Shown: positions 1-11,593 of the stretch, piece by piece
Layout of the letters: each line of letters begins with the position of its first letter
How positions within the stretch are numbered: position 1 is the first letter of the stretch
Source of the DNA: Ulota crispa
Taxonomy: Eukaryota; Streptophyta; Bryopsida; Orthotrichales; Orthotrichaceae
Direction: 5' to 3'
Assembly (NCBI GenBank): GCA_963920765.1
Contig: OY987242.1
Span: forward strand, 38,216,002-38,280,001
DNA: 64,000 bases
Notes under the pieces: generated by a model
Database searches by the model: none
Told to the model about the DNA's origin: nothing
What the model saw: the letters and a program-made list of their open reading frames with translations, nothing else
Made by a program: the position numbers and the translations under genes

Positions 1-14
1 CAGAGGAAGGGACG

Positions 15-2794
15 ATGGGGACATTGACCTTGCCACCCTATTTTAATGTCCAAGAGGATTGTCAAGAACTTCACGCTGCTTTCAAAGGTACTCTCTCAGT
101 TGTATAACATTTTGCAAAATTTTGCAAATGCATCATCACAGGTTTGAAGGAACGGGAGTCGAAAGGTGCGTGCTGTGTTAAAATGTGGATGGATGTGGGT
201 GTAATCTAGGGCTCGGATGCAACGAGAAGAATGTTATTGAAATATTAGGCAGGAGAACGCAGGCGCAGCGGTTGGAGATTGCGCAGGCCTATCAAACAGT
301 ATATGGAGACAGCTTGCATAAACGATTGAAGCAATCCTTGAGCGGAAAACTCGAGGTCAGATGTCCAACAGATGCCTGTACTGTAATTGATCAAGTTGGT
401 TCAAAGTGTCGCCTTTTTCACAGAAAGTGTTTGTAGAGAATTCCTTTGCTTTGATAGTACTACTGATCATATACTCATATGAGGGATAGTCTTTTCTAAA
501 GGTGTTTCTGAATTTATGGGGTTATTTGAATGGCGTGGATGGATACAGAAATGTGTATTGCTGTGGATGATGGACTCGGCTGAGCGTGATGCAATACTCA
601 TGTACGAGCTGATGAAAGTGGGAGGGCGGAAGGCAGATCGTGCCTTAATAGGGATAGTTTGTACACGGAATTCTGCACAAATTTACTCGATCAAGCAAGC
701 GTACTACACCATGTTTAATCAGACTCTGGAAAACCATATCGACGGAACTGATTCCCATTTCGTGGAGTTCCAGCAAAGGGTACGTGGCATGGAGAGATTA
801 TGTCCAGTATTGTGAACTTGATGGGATGCAGCTTTTTCAGTGGGCAGGCAGTATTGTTTAATCTAAAATCCGCATTTGGTTTTTTTGCTAACACTAGTAG
901 ATTTCTATATAACGATTTTCTATTCAAGGAAAGAAAGTGCATGTGGGTTAGGTGTAGACTTCGAACTATGGGCTCTGCGATGTATGGAACTCTTTGTTTT
1001 CTGCAACAAGCTTACAGAGGTTGAATTTCTTTGGATGGGTCAGAAAAAATGGGCGTTTTGGCGTGGGAGCGATTCTAAGGTGAAAGAGATTCCCAAGCGA
1101 TTACTGAGTATTACAAAGGTGAACTTTCTCACCTTCTGTGGATTAGCACATGCCATGAAAAGGTTTAATTTAGGCCAGGTCGTTCGTTGAAGGGTCGTAT
1201 TGAAAATATAATTATGAATGGCTTAAACTTGTTCCCTTCCAAGGGAAAAAAAAGAAAAAAAGAAGAAATCTGCACGGAATGTTGAAAATTGGTTTCCTTT
1301 TGAGTTTCTGAAACTCTGTTACTTTAGAGCTGAATGTTTTCGTTTCGTTTGTGAAATGGAATTTTCTTGTTTAAGTGCTTAAATGGGATTTGATTTTGGA
1401 TAATGTGCAGCTTTTGCTGGCGCTAGTTCGTGGAAATCGACCTGAAAACACACCTGTTGACAGGCACATTGCTTTGAATGACGCACATCAACTTAATAAG
1501 GTGTTCATAGGAAAAGTTGGTAAAGAGGACACTTTGATCCGCATTTTTTGCACCAGGAGCTTACAGCAACTGACTGCCACGTTGAATTACTACCATCAAC
1601 ACTACGGCCAAGAAGTTGAGCAGGTTGGTCATTCTCCTTGACCCTTCTTTTCTTTTTTGACTGAAGCTGTTTGAACATTTTCCTGTTCAGTGGTCTCGTT
1701 GTTTTTCTGAATCTTCGATGTTGACGTTCATTCATGCTGAACCTCAAGGTTGTGTTCTGCAGTCCTTACTTATGAAGAATTCTGGAGACTTTGAACAAGC
1801 GCTGCGTTTCAGTGTGATGTGTCTCCGCCAACCAGCCAAATTTTACGCCGAGGTATTTCCTTAGCATTCAGACATTCTTATTTAAGCTTTGTTTTAGAGC
1901 TTTGATAGTTCATGTAAACTACACAGGCGTATGGCTGTCTAGGTCAATTGTTTCTAGTCCAGCATCAGAGAATTTGCATGTGCGGAGGCACAACATCTTG
2001 TATTTTATGCATCATCCTGCTTTCATTGCATACGTAATATCTGTAAACATTACTAACACGGTGTCTTTGGATTCGTGAAGGCAAGTTATGCATCAACACG
2101 GAAAAATTAAATTTTTGAAGAAGACTACTTGCAACCAGTGATCCTAAACGTGATGTTCATAATTGTCTAAAATGGCTAAATCCACTGCTGAATCTGCTAA
2201 ACATTCAAATTCAACAACTATGACATTCACAAATATTGTAGCGTTTTGCGAAGTTTAGCCATGTTTGGGATCACTGCTTGTGCTTGGTGTCAGATATAGC
2301 ATTGTAGGTGTTTGTCTGACACGTTCCTTGACTGCCTAACGTCGGTTTATCTTTTTAAATTTACGATTTCGTGGCTTTTACATGTGCTGAGGATGCTAAA
2401 CATTCTGACAAGACTGGGTTTGTGAGTTTCTTTCCAGGAACTTTTTGCTGCTCTCGGAGAAGCAGGGACAGACGATGATGCCTTGATTCGAGTGGTGACC
2501 ACGCGAGCGGAGGTGGATATGCAGTACATCAAGTTGGAGTTTACGAATGAAAGTAAGCGATTACTGGAGGAGATGATTGCTACTGACACTGCTGGAAACT
2601 ACCGGTACTTTCTGCTTACCCTTGTTGGACCTGGGGACTTGGGTCTGTCCAGCCCTAGAACTTCCAACGGTTCGGCCTCCTTTTACAATCCCCGATCCAG
2701 TGGATCTCGTCATCCTTCCACTAGCTCACACAATGGCTCAGCAATCTCTTATTACAGCCAAAGATCAAGTGGTCTGGGATCTTTTCAGATGTAG
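15..2794 (+). CDS. Annexin, plant type, six exons, complete coding region
   Basis: Annexins are cytosolic proteins that bind acidic phospholipid membranes in a Ca2+-dependent way. I read exons 15-87, 210-355, 549-779, 1411-1623, 1763-1852 and 2438-2794, all joined at GT/AG borders with frame kept, giving 369 residues. The ATG at 15 is chosen because the N-terminus (MGTLTLPPYFNV) matches the usual start of plant annexins, which are about 315 residues long. Four annexin repeats are recognisable. Repeat 1 has GLGC (25-28) where the type II Ca2+ site expects GxGT, and Ser67 where the acidic ligand is expected. Repeat 4 keeps Gly-Thr (261-262) and Asp301 at the canonical 39-residue spacing. The position of the peroxidase-linked His40 of Arabidopsis ANN1 is Gln here. 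Residues 319-369 form an extra Ser/Gly/Asn-rich tail that is absent from typical plant annexins. The family call is very secure; the promoter lies outside the window. Confidence 0.95.
2136..2276. mobile_element. Small hAT-like MITE inside the last annexin intron
   Basis: About 141 bp bounded by inverted ends: the left end reads CAGTGATCCTAAAC and the reverse complement of the right end reads CAGTGATCCCAAACATGG. The inverted ends also share GGCTAAA further in. The flanking 8-bp sequences start alike (CTTG) but then differ, so the target duplication is decayed or absent. There is no coding potential. The element sits wholly inside intron 5 (1853-2437) and away from its splice sites. Confidence 0.5.
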
Positions 2795-3853
2795 TCCTGT
2801 CAAAAAACAGGCAACATGAAAATTGCTTAAATTTGAAGATTAGTCCAATACCAAGGTTTGACAGACAATAGGTTATCCTGTGGACTACCTCCCCTCGAGC
2901 CTACGACTCCACTGTACAGTACAGAGTGAGTGTTGTATCCAGAGCTGTACATTACCACCTTGCTCTTGTTAATGTCTCCGTTTTACACACTCCAATGAAG
3001 ATTTTAAGTCTCGAAGGTTTTTGAGATTAGCACTCTTGTGGATTCACGGGCATTGGTTTCGTGTGTAACAGAATTGTTTGCGTGGTGTTTACTGCGTTTG
3101 TGTGTTCCCTGTGAGTTGTGCTCAGAGTTTGTTATAAATGAGTTGTTAGAAGTATATTTTCTAGATTAGGGTGAAAGTTTTCTGTTTCTTTTGCAATTTT
3201 TTGTAGTAATTTCATGCAGTAGCAATATGAATAGGTGATGTTAATATATCTTTAGTATTTTCCTTACAAATATTGCTTTTCAGAGAAATTAATGCTGAAA
3301 ACTAGACTTGAGTGATAAATGCATCCAGTATTGTAAAACATTTGATTGTTGTAAAGTTTTGATTGGCTTGAAAGATTTGTAGACATGAAGAAGTGGTGAA
3401 TTGTGCATTTAAAGGTGAGTATTGTTTTGATGATCTTGTCAATATCAAGTCAGAATGAACGTAAACTGAGGAAATATTTAAGAAATATTAAGAAAGAAAT
3501 ATTTAACTACTAGTGCTCTTTTCATGTAATCATGACTTCTTACGTCTTTGAACACATGGAGATCTCCCCATATTTTATATGTGTTTCTTGACGCTTTGCA
3601 CGTAATTATATATTATTATTTGGATATTTTTGTAAGTATTTTTCATTGTTTTAACAGTTGTAGGGTTGTTACTTATGGATTTTGGATAATCCATAAGCAG
3701 AAAGATATGACACAATGGATATCATTTCAAGTGCATAGAATCAACTACTTTGGTTGGCAATTTCTTCCAAATATTAGAATGTAATATCTTCTCATATTTT
3801 AGTTGTCATTTAATTGTCAATTTTATCAAAATTTTGATTGTTGAAAAACTTTG
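2795..3853. other. Annexin 3' UTR and intergenic DNA
   Basis: This follows the annexin stop codon and becomes increasingly AT-rich. The first few hundred bases probably hold the 3' UTR, but I do not see a decisive polyadenylation site. The short ORF at 3548-3784 has no recognisable similarity and no coding-like composition. Confidence 0.4.
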
Positions 3854-3857
3854 TTAA

Positions 3858-4208
3858 GGTAGCAGCATCCATAAGCGTTGTGTCCTTATGGGCATCACCT
3901 GACAGTGGCAAGGGCTAATTAATAAAAAATAAATGGTTGTGGGTGACAACATGATGGTTTTGAGTATCCATCTCACTATTTAAGAACCAACAAGGCTTGT
4001 TTTTAGCATCTCTTACACATGATTCTTACAATTTCAGTGATTTTGGACTTTGAAAAATCTTTGTGAACAAATGTTTGCAATTGGAACCTTGAAATTGATA
4101 CCAATATTTTTGATTTCCACTTCCTAACTTACAATACTTTCTTCAAAGTTAGTCAATTGTTTTACCTACTCCAAAACCCCTATTTCCATGCTTATGGATG
4201 CGCCTACC
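3858..4208. mobile_element. Foldback MITE with GGTAGC-GCATCCATAAGC ends
   Basis: The left end reads AAGGTAGCAGCATCCATAAG and the right end, reverse complemented, reads AAGGTAGGCGCATCCATAAG, so about 350 bp are bounded by a near-perfect inverted repeat. TTA/TAA sequence lies at both edges, which would suit a Tourist (PIF/Harbinger) type, but the exact target duplication is ambiguous. Confidence 0.5.
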
Positions 4209-4627
4209 TTAGTTAATAACTTTTTTCACAAGCAATTGATTTGATTTCAGAATTTTATTTCAGAATTTTGTAAGAGCCACTTGTATTTAAATAAGTCATG
4301 TAAGAAGTATCATGAGTACAAGTGATTTTAACTTCTTTCTACATCAACACAAATCAACGTGTCACACAACCATGTTGCACCACCAAAGCATGCTTCTCCA
4401 AAGTTATTAGATTTTATTCCTAAAATTTTACACAGCACTATCACTTGTGCATTTTAGAAGTTTCAAAGCTCAAAGTACATTGCCAAAAATGACTTGACTC
4501 CTAAATGCCCAAGGTATCAAAATTTGGTGTTTTTAACACTAGAGTTTGGTACTATACGTATTTAGGAGTTAATGTGCTTTTTTGAATTGAGCTTGTATTT
4601 TACATGTATTGACTAGAATTGTAAACA

Positions 4628-4875
4628 ACGCATTATTCGTTAATTTGGGAATTTGCTTACAAAGTGGGACTCTTGAATTTTTAAAGGTTTTAGTTAACTT
4701 TCAAGAGTACTAAAAATCGGTCCACGTGGCCTCACTTGAGAGGAAGAATTTGCAAGAGAAAAAATCTTAGTGACTTAGACGGAATTTGATACTTTTGAAT
4801 CTGGTTTAAGATAACTTTTTGGGTTTAAGGTGAGTACAAAATGAGACACCCGTTTTTCCCAATTTAACCACATTT
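4628..4875 (+). mobile_element. GTTAAATTGGGAAA-type MITE, copy 1
   Basis: About 250 bp with ends CGTTAATTTGGGAA and TTCCCAATTTAACC. Inside are blocks shared with two other copies in this window: CACGTGGCCTCAC-like sequence, GGAAGAATTTGCAAGAG, and GGTTTAAGATAACTTTTTGG followed by a TACAAAATG block. It is non-coding and non-autonomous, and the superfamily is not clear to me. Related copies start near 10099 and 10595, and a fragment lies at 12327. Confidence 0.65.
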
Positions 4876-5716
4876 AGCAACAATTTTTTTGGATAAGGAG
4901 CAACAACAAGTTCCAAGTTCGAAGGATAAGTCGTCAGTTCTTTTGTACGATTTCTAACCAAAATAAAATTTGAACTAATTTCACAAAAGCTCAAAGAAAA
5001 AAAATCCTACAGTATCCTTTGGAAACTTGGTTGAAACAAATTGCATTAAGATTTTTGTACTATCAATGTTCAATTGAGTGCATCATGAATACCATACTCA
5101 TGAAAACGTGATATAGCATAAGAAAACATCATAACTGAATGATGTTCTTGCAAGTTCAAAAAGGACAAATGTGAATGGCATTCTGATTTTTGAAAAAACG
5201 TAGTTATGTTGAAACAATATACTGTTTTAACAATGGGATGTTTTGCGTGTAAAGTTATAAACTGTCAAATCCAAGACTCTACAGAGTCAGCTTCAAAAAC
5301 GAATATGACATGAAACTTCAGCATGTCAAGCTCTTTTCGCCAGTATTAACTCCTCTTACACCACCATATCCAGATTGAATTGTAGTCTCGTAAGTTAATC
5401 TATAAACACGTGGCATAATCCATACATCAGTTGTAAATATACTACTTCACACTGCAGGGAATGACACCTAGCAATATTCTAGCAGGTAGTGCGCAAAGAG
5501 TGGTGTATGTTATAACATTATTTCTAAGTGTAAACGTTCCCTTCAGAATATTTCTTTTCTACTCGATAGACTCGTGACCCTAACGAAAATAGAGATTAGT
5601 AAGTTATACATCTCTGAGTTACAGTGTTCAGCAAAAACACCCCCATAGGCCCATACCCAATTCCACCGGAGGTATGAGTTAGTAATGTTCTGATTAGTAG
5701 CCAGATGTGCAGATGA
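4876..5716. other. Intergenic DNA between MITE and SRPBCC gene
   Basis: AT-rich sequence with no ORF of interest. The last part, lying just after the stop codon of the minus-strand SRPBCC gene, is expected to contain its 3' UTR. I see no repeat or motif that I can name. Confidence 0.3.
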
Positions 5717-6672
5717 TTAGCCCAGAGCACAAGCGCTGGCAGGGGCTGCGAGCTTTTCCAACTCCTGGACATACAAATCGGTTCCTTTCATGATGAAGGG
5801 CACAAAGCGATCAGAGCCAGCTTGCGATGGACTGAATCGGAAAGCCCACGTCACGGTTGTCTTTCCGCCTTCTTCCTGCTTGGCCTGCGATTCCGTGGAC
5901 CACAAATCAAATGATGATGTGAAAAACTATAAAAACAACTCCAAGCTTCAAACAAACCTGTAGTTTCTTTCGATCACATTCAAAGGTTTAGCTAGCAAGT
6001 AACTGAACACGTGCAAAACTGGGATCCTACGAGGTAAGACTGCTGCAAGATATGAGGGCAGGTTTCGAGGAGTAATATACCAGGGAAGTTTGAGGCCTAT
6101 GGAGAGTGGAAGAAATATTTATAGTGATGAGGGAAGCTTGCAAGATATCGACGACCAAGCGAAGGGTGAACACAAAGGAATCCGGCGAGTACAAGGAATC
6201 GAAGGCATGCATGTGACATGCAGACGGATCCAGCGATGATCGATAGGTGGATCGGAGGAAGGAGTTAGTAGTAGAAGTAGAAGTAGGATTATAATGGAAT
6301 GCTGGCAGGGCAAGAGGGCAAGGATATAATTATATGCAAAACCTGGAAGGTGGAGAAGTAGCCGGGATCAACGCCGGTGTTGTTCTCGAGGAACTCGTAC
6401 GAGAAGACATGCTCGGCGGGGTTGATGGCCACCAGTTTCTGCTTCGCCCACTGCGCCGACTTGGTGTCCGTGCGCCCCGGCAGGTTGGTGACCTTGCGCG
6501 TGCACCCCGCCACCCGATTCTCGCCCTCCACCGCCTCGATGGTCAGCAGGTTTGGGAAGCGCAGGAAGTCCGACGCCACCTCCCACACCTTCTCCAGCGG
6601 CGCCGCTATCGTCTTCTCCAGCACTCCGTTCCATTGCCCTGGGTCGACCACCGGCGCTCCCGCTGCCGCCAT
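5717..6672 (-). CDS. SRPBCC (Bet v1-like) protein, lachrymatory factor synthase/polyketide cyclase type, two exons
   Basis: The START/Bet v1-like fold forms a hydrophobic cavity that binds or converts small ligands; plant members of this subgroup resemble lachrymatory factor synthase and the polyketide cyclase/dehydrase family. Exon 1 is 6672-6343 (110 codons from ATG, phase 0) and exon 2 is 5884-5717 (55 codons plus stop), joined across a 458-bp GT-AG intron, giving 165 residues, which is usual for the family. Visible features are the N-terminal strand GVLEKTIAAPLEKVWEVASD with its W...P.E.VW pattern, then FLRFPNLL, GCTRKVTNLPG, a central AEHVFSYEFLENN strand, the C-terminal TTVTWAFRFSP strand, and a long C-terminal helix (MKGTDLYVQELEKLA). 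Exon 1 is far more GC-rich than its surroundings. The natural ligand cannot be deduced. Family confidence is high. Confidence 0.88.
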
Positions 6673-9600
6673 TATATATAATTATATCCAACACGATCGA
6701 TCTACACCACTGCGTTCTTCGATTCCGCTGTAAAAACTCTCAAGAGCTAGATCTACTCCAGATACTACTCGTAGAAATACTGTCTCTCTTGCTGATAAGA
6801 ACGAGCCAGGACAACAGTCAAGCGGAGAGTCTCGTTCCAGGAGGCCGTGTTATTGATGCAGAGAACGATGCAAGCGCTGGAGCTCCATACGTCTGGTCAT
6901 CTGGATTTATGTACTGTCTGGTTGTGAGTGAGGACGACGACATCTAGAGTAGGCGACATGTGCTCCAACAGCCCCGCTGTGGGAATAATCGGAGGTCGAC
7001 GAATTTCATCTTCGGAAGTTGTGCAGTATTATATGCTTTGGATGATTATATAATTGAGATTGAATGCATGCTGCGGGCTAGTTAAGCTTCCTCTACAATT
7101 TCTACATTCAATACTCAATCTGAAACTTTCAACTCTGATTCGCCTGTCATTTGCTGCACCAGCCGGACCCACTTCGATCGAGATACACCGCTCTGGACAT
7201 CCTCTCTCCAGATGCGCTGGGAATGCATGCACTTGGATCCTGCAGAAAATCTTGGTTGCCACTAATTTAGATGTTGCAGTTCATAATTCAGTAGAACTTA
7301 GGATCTCAGTAGCCATGTTATGAGCGTTGTCACAAGTCCATCTGAGAAGTAATGGATACAAGAGATTTGGAGTGAATGCAGGGAGCTTATGATAATCCCA
7401 GTATACAATTACGAGCAGAACGAAAGTACCGTGTGCTGAACTGCTGATAGCGTATAGTCTGAATCTCTGAATCTTTCTGAGCTCGTCCTCGACACACACG
7501 ACTGCGCGCTGGAAGCTACGGTGTACTATTTAGAGGGCTCCGCTTTCAGACTGGACCTATGCTAGGGACCTCCTCAGTCCTCAGAGGGTTTGGAAGGGTT
7601 CCTTTTATGAAATCTTGTTTTGCCTGTTGGTTGAGTACATTGCTTTAATTATAATTAAGGAAGAAGCATATGAAAAAATGCGTTCTTTATCGTGGCAGTG
7701 AAAGTCGTATCAACATATCACAGCTCGTTGATACTAATGGTCAAATTTGTTGTTATGGCATGTCGGCCAGAGCTCGCCAAGATTGTGGCATACTTTTGCA
7801 CTGAGCTCTGAACACCAGAACTGGTTTCGATCTAAGTGCCAACTTTTTATAAAGTCTCTGCAGTATCGACATCTTTCTAAGTACCAACTTGGCTTTCTTG
7901 GAGAGAGTGAAAGTCTTTGAACCCGTTAAGCTGTGACATGCAATCCATGTACTTTTCTTATGGGTCATCTATTAGTGGCTTCTGATCTGAAAAGCATCAT
8001 TCTATTCAAGCTTTGGGTTTCAGGCATGCAGTTCAAATCCCCATACATGTGTGGCACTTGGACGGGAACTTGGAAGTTGGAACGTTGTGTTTCTTAGATG
8101 GTGTTGGACAATGTAGATTACCATTGGCTTGAGTCCTATCGACTCTTTCTTGTCGATGAGCGTCTGAAATGGCTCACAAGCATATAATATGTTGATCACG
8201 ATTATGGTAATTTGGAAACCTGGACTGGAGCCCATATTAAATTTAAGACTGGATATTTAATAATCTTGATTGCATGCTGGACTGAAGACTTGGAAGCGAC
8301 CAGATGATTTCACTGTGTGCATGAGGTAGACAACTAGACATGTCACGAGAATTCTAATAAAAGTGAAAATCATGCTTCTTCAGTGATAGGGGTGGCAACA
8401 AGACATAGTCAATCTCACATTCCTGACGAGGCTTGGCCTCACTGCATCGATAACAGGACACGACCGAACTTTCTTCCCGTGAAGTCAGAGCAAGCCTTCT
8501 CACGGATCCCACGAAGGGGACCACAGACAGCCCGCCTCCATCAGACGGCCTCGTCTGATGCTAAACTTTTGTCTCTTTGCTTGGTACCTACGTATGAAGT
8601 GAATTTAATTTGCAGGGACCCGGTTGGTTCTTTCATCTGACAACAACACCCTTTTTTCGCATTATTAGTGAGGTCCCGGGTTGGATACCGTTTGAATCGA
8701 TTACTTTATCGATGCATCGGCTGGTATCACATCGCTGTGGCGTCTATGAAGTCATATTCAGACCCTGGCTGGCACAACTACTAACACTGTCTAGCTTTTT
8801 TATTATGGAGCTGGGATTCTGAGACACTGCACCAACCTGAGTTGACCGGTCAGCACCTCCTATTGAACAATTGGAAGCCAGTGAAAGATCAATTATCTGG
8901 ACACCGAAATGTTTTCGAGGTGAACATATCATCCTGGTTATAATTGGGTACCGTCCGTTCAAGTTTCTGAAATGTTTGCCGACAAATACCAGCCGCACTG
9001 GACGGGACCGAGCAGTGGGGACTTGCCCTAGGATCGCATAGCGCTGCTCCTATCAAGTTCCCGGAAGCAATCCAGAGCTGTTGAACATTTGGTAAATAGT
9101 GGGGGAGAGATCATGCATAGTGCCGATTCCACAAGCAGTGAATATTCAATTCCAAGTGTGAAAAATCTAAACTGCCCCTGCATGCATGGTCCCTGCTAAG
9201 TTCTCAGTAGGGCTGGAACTTTTTCTTTTAATTCATCCTCCACTAACGCCAGGTTCCCGTAGATTGAAATGGAATCTGTTTCTGCATTGATCGCAGGACT
9301 TACTGTTACCATGGTGATCTCTCGTACTAGCTATTAGGTAAATAGTGCGGACTAAAAATTTGCTGAATCCAGGTACGTGGAGGCTTACTAGCCGGCCACG
9401 AACGCAGCAGACATATATTTTCTGAAAGCAATCAACCAAAGCTGCCTAGCAAGCAAGCAAGCAAGCAGACTCCGTAGGTGTTGGTTCTGAGATTGAGATT
9501 GCCGCCCAGACGCTTTACATGCTGTGTTGCTATGCAGTGTCGCTCTCTTTACCTCCAGAGAGAGAGCCCTTGGCAAGTGCACAATCTGGCGACGCCTTGA

Positions 9601-10095
9601 GCGAGAGGTACATTCAATCTGTGCCTCCGCATTGGATGCATTTGAATTCAGTGCGGCGTCCGGTAGTCGCCTGCTCCGATTGCCTGTGCATCCTTGCATG
9701 CTGCTGAGGACATTTCTCACGCCACTGGCCTCTGCTGGTGCTGTCCGACAGCCAGCTTCACTTGCTGTAACTTATGTAACTTACTCCAGGAGTCCAGTGT
9801 ACATGAGTCAGGCTCTTGTACGTGTCGATCTTCAGATCTCTGAAGCCCATGGCATTCTAGCGTAATTGCATTATTAACTGCATGAGGTCGGCTGTGGTAG
9901 GCAGCTAGCTAGCTAGCAGGATAGTAACACTTTGTACTAACTAAGCATATTATTCCTTCGCATGATCTAGTCATGTCAGACTTGATTTCTGTGCTTTCGA
10001 CAAATCCCGGGCACGATTTAAGCTCAAGAGGAGGGTCAGGCTATATAGGCCAGCACTGAGAGATTACCGCACGCTACCGCTGTCCAAAGATTCCC
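6673..10095. other. Upstream region of the SRPBCC gene and unique-looking intergenic DNA
   Basis: Base composition is more balanced than in the rest of the window, and I find none of the transposon families seen elsewhere. A TATATATAATTATAT-like stretch abuts the SRPBCC start codon, so it is probably leader rather than TATA box, and no promoter can be placed with confidence. Short ORFs (for example 8383-8640 and 9524-9865) match nothing I recognise and overlap others on the opposite strand. A few short repeats (AAGCAAGCAAGC near 9450, GCTAGCTAGCTAGC near 9905) are present. Confidence 0.4.
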
Positions 10096-10098
10096 CTT

Positions 10099-10340
10099 AA
10101 CGCGTTATTAGTTAAATTGGGAAAGTTATTACATTTTGGGACTTTTGAAGAATTCAGGTGATCACCTGAAACCGAGCTCACAGTGGTACACGTGCCCTCA
10201 CCTGATAGGAGGAATTTGCGAGGGAAAAATCAGACTCAATTTGATTTCGAATCTAGTTAAGGTGACTTTTTGGGTTTAAGGTGGAATACAAAATGGTACC
10301 TCTGTTTTTCCCAATTGAACAAATAACACGTTCCTTGAAG
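10099..10340 (+). mobile_element. GTTAAATTGGGAAA-type MITE, copy 2
   Basis: Starts near AACGCGTTATTAGTTAAATT and ends near CCCAATTGAACAAATAACAC. Internally it carries GGTGATCACCTGAAACC, an ACGTGCCCTCACCTGA block and GGTGACTTTTTGGGTTTAAG. It has the same organisation as the copy at 4628. It lies in opposite orientation to copy 3, only about 260 bp away. Confidence 0.7.
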
Positions 10341-10594
10341 TTTCAGAGATTCACAGCTGTTGACAATGCAGCATGGTGGCCATGGTTTGCGTGCACTGAA
10401 AGACTCTACAATTCTACATTGCATGACACGGATGTACCAATCAATGGCCACAGACCCACAGTGCAACTTCTAATTGTTAGAATTATAACTGGAATTTATG
10501 ACAGATGTGCCTTGATATTTGCAACAACTCTGGAAGGAAGTGATCTGTGGTGCTGTCCCAAACTTTTCTAGCTAGAGTCTTTCATTCTAAACAT

Positions 10595-10855
10595 TGAACG
10601 CGATATTCATTAAAATGGGAAAATGATGGGTACCATTTTGTACCTCACCTTAATCTAAAATAGCCACCTTAAACCAGATTTGAAGGTATTGGATTCAATT
10701 TGAGCCACCAAGATTATTTCCCTTGCAAATTCCTCCTCTCAGGTGAGGGCACGTGTACCAAAAAACGCTGCGAGCTTGGTTTTAGGTGATCACCTAAAAT
10801 TTTCAAAAGTACCAAAATGTACTCATTTTCCCAATTTAACGAATATTGCATTATT
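10595..10855 (-). mobile_element. GTTAAATTGGGAAA-type MITE, copy 3 (inverted)
   Basis: The reverse complement reads GTTAAATTGGGAAAATGAGT, then ACTTTTGAAAATTTTAGG, GGTGATCACC, a GTGCCCTCACCTGAG block and the TACAAAATGGTACC end, parallel to copy 2. With copy 2 it forms a roughly 750-bp inverted pair enclosing 10341-10594, a stretch in which I see no gene. Confidence 0.7.
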
Positions 10856-10878
10856 GTCTCTATGTCACATTTAACTAG

Positions 10879-11589
10879 CCCCTAAAGGACCAAGCCCCCC
10901 ATCTGAGGGACAAATGGGATTTTGGGCATGTACCTATGGCTAAACTACTTTGCTTGATTTTTTGAAATTTTTATGGATGATGGGGAATTCAAAGATTTAT
11001 TTGGGCATCTAATTTTTTGTTCATTTTGACATTTATTGAAGAAGTTAAAAATGAATTTTTGGAAAATGGCCAAGATCAAGCAGCCCAAAAATTTCTTTAA
11101 AAAGTGCATTTATAAAAATAAAAAAATGAAGTAGGTTCTTTAAACACATATTGGTGGGGAGCTTTGAATCATTCAATTTTCATTGATGAGATGAAATTTA
11201 TGAGAAGTTTTTGTTTGTGGGTAGTGTTTTCTCTCAAAACCACACCTACCCACAAACAAAAACTTCTCATAACTTTCATTTCACCAATCAAAGTTGAATG
11301 ATTCAAAGCTTGCCACCTATATATAGTCTAAAGAACCTATTTCATTTTTTAATTTTTTTTAAAGCAATTTTTAAAGAAGTTTTTAAGCTGCCCAATCTTG
11401 CTTGTTTTTGAAAATTGACTTTTAACTTCTTCAATAAATGTCAGAATGAAAAAAAAACTAGATGCCCAAGTAAATCTTTAAATTCCCCATCATCCACAAA
11501 AATTTCAAAAAATCACACAAAGTAATTTAGCCATAGGTACTTGCCCAAAATCCCATTTGTCCCCTATAGGAACAATGATCCTTTAGGGG
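10879..11589. mobile_element. Perfect foldback, piggyBac-like ends, flanked by CTAG
   Basis: The ends CCCCTAAAGGAC and (reversed) CCCCTAAAGGATC match the TTAA-flanked family found elsewhere in the window, but here both flanks are CTAG (10875-10878, 11590-11593). Nearly the whole 711 bp is one hairpin with ~350-bp arms meeting near 11236, where GGGTAGTGTTTTCTCTC faces ACCACACCTACCC. The arm sequence is related to the right parts of the copies at 17526, 22825 and 61489. Confidence 0.75.
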
Positions 11590-11593
11590 CTAG

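Noticed and set aside
6334-6947. Plus-strand ORFs opposite the SRPBCC exon 1 (6334-6681, 6377-6733, 6552-6947)
   Set aside because: They are shadows of a GC-rich exon whose minus-strand frame gives a clear Bet v1-like protein.
9450-9475. AAGCAAGCAAGC and GCTAGC runs
   Set aside because: Very short simple repeats with no visible context.
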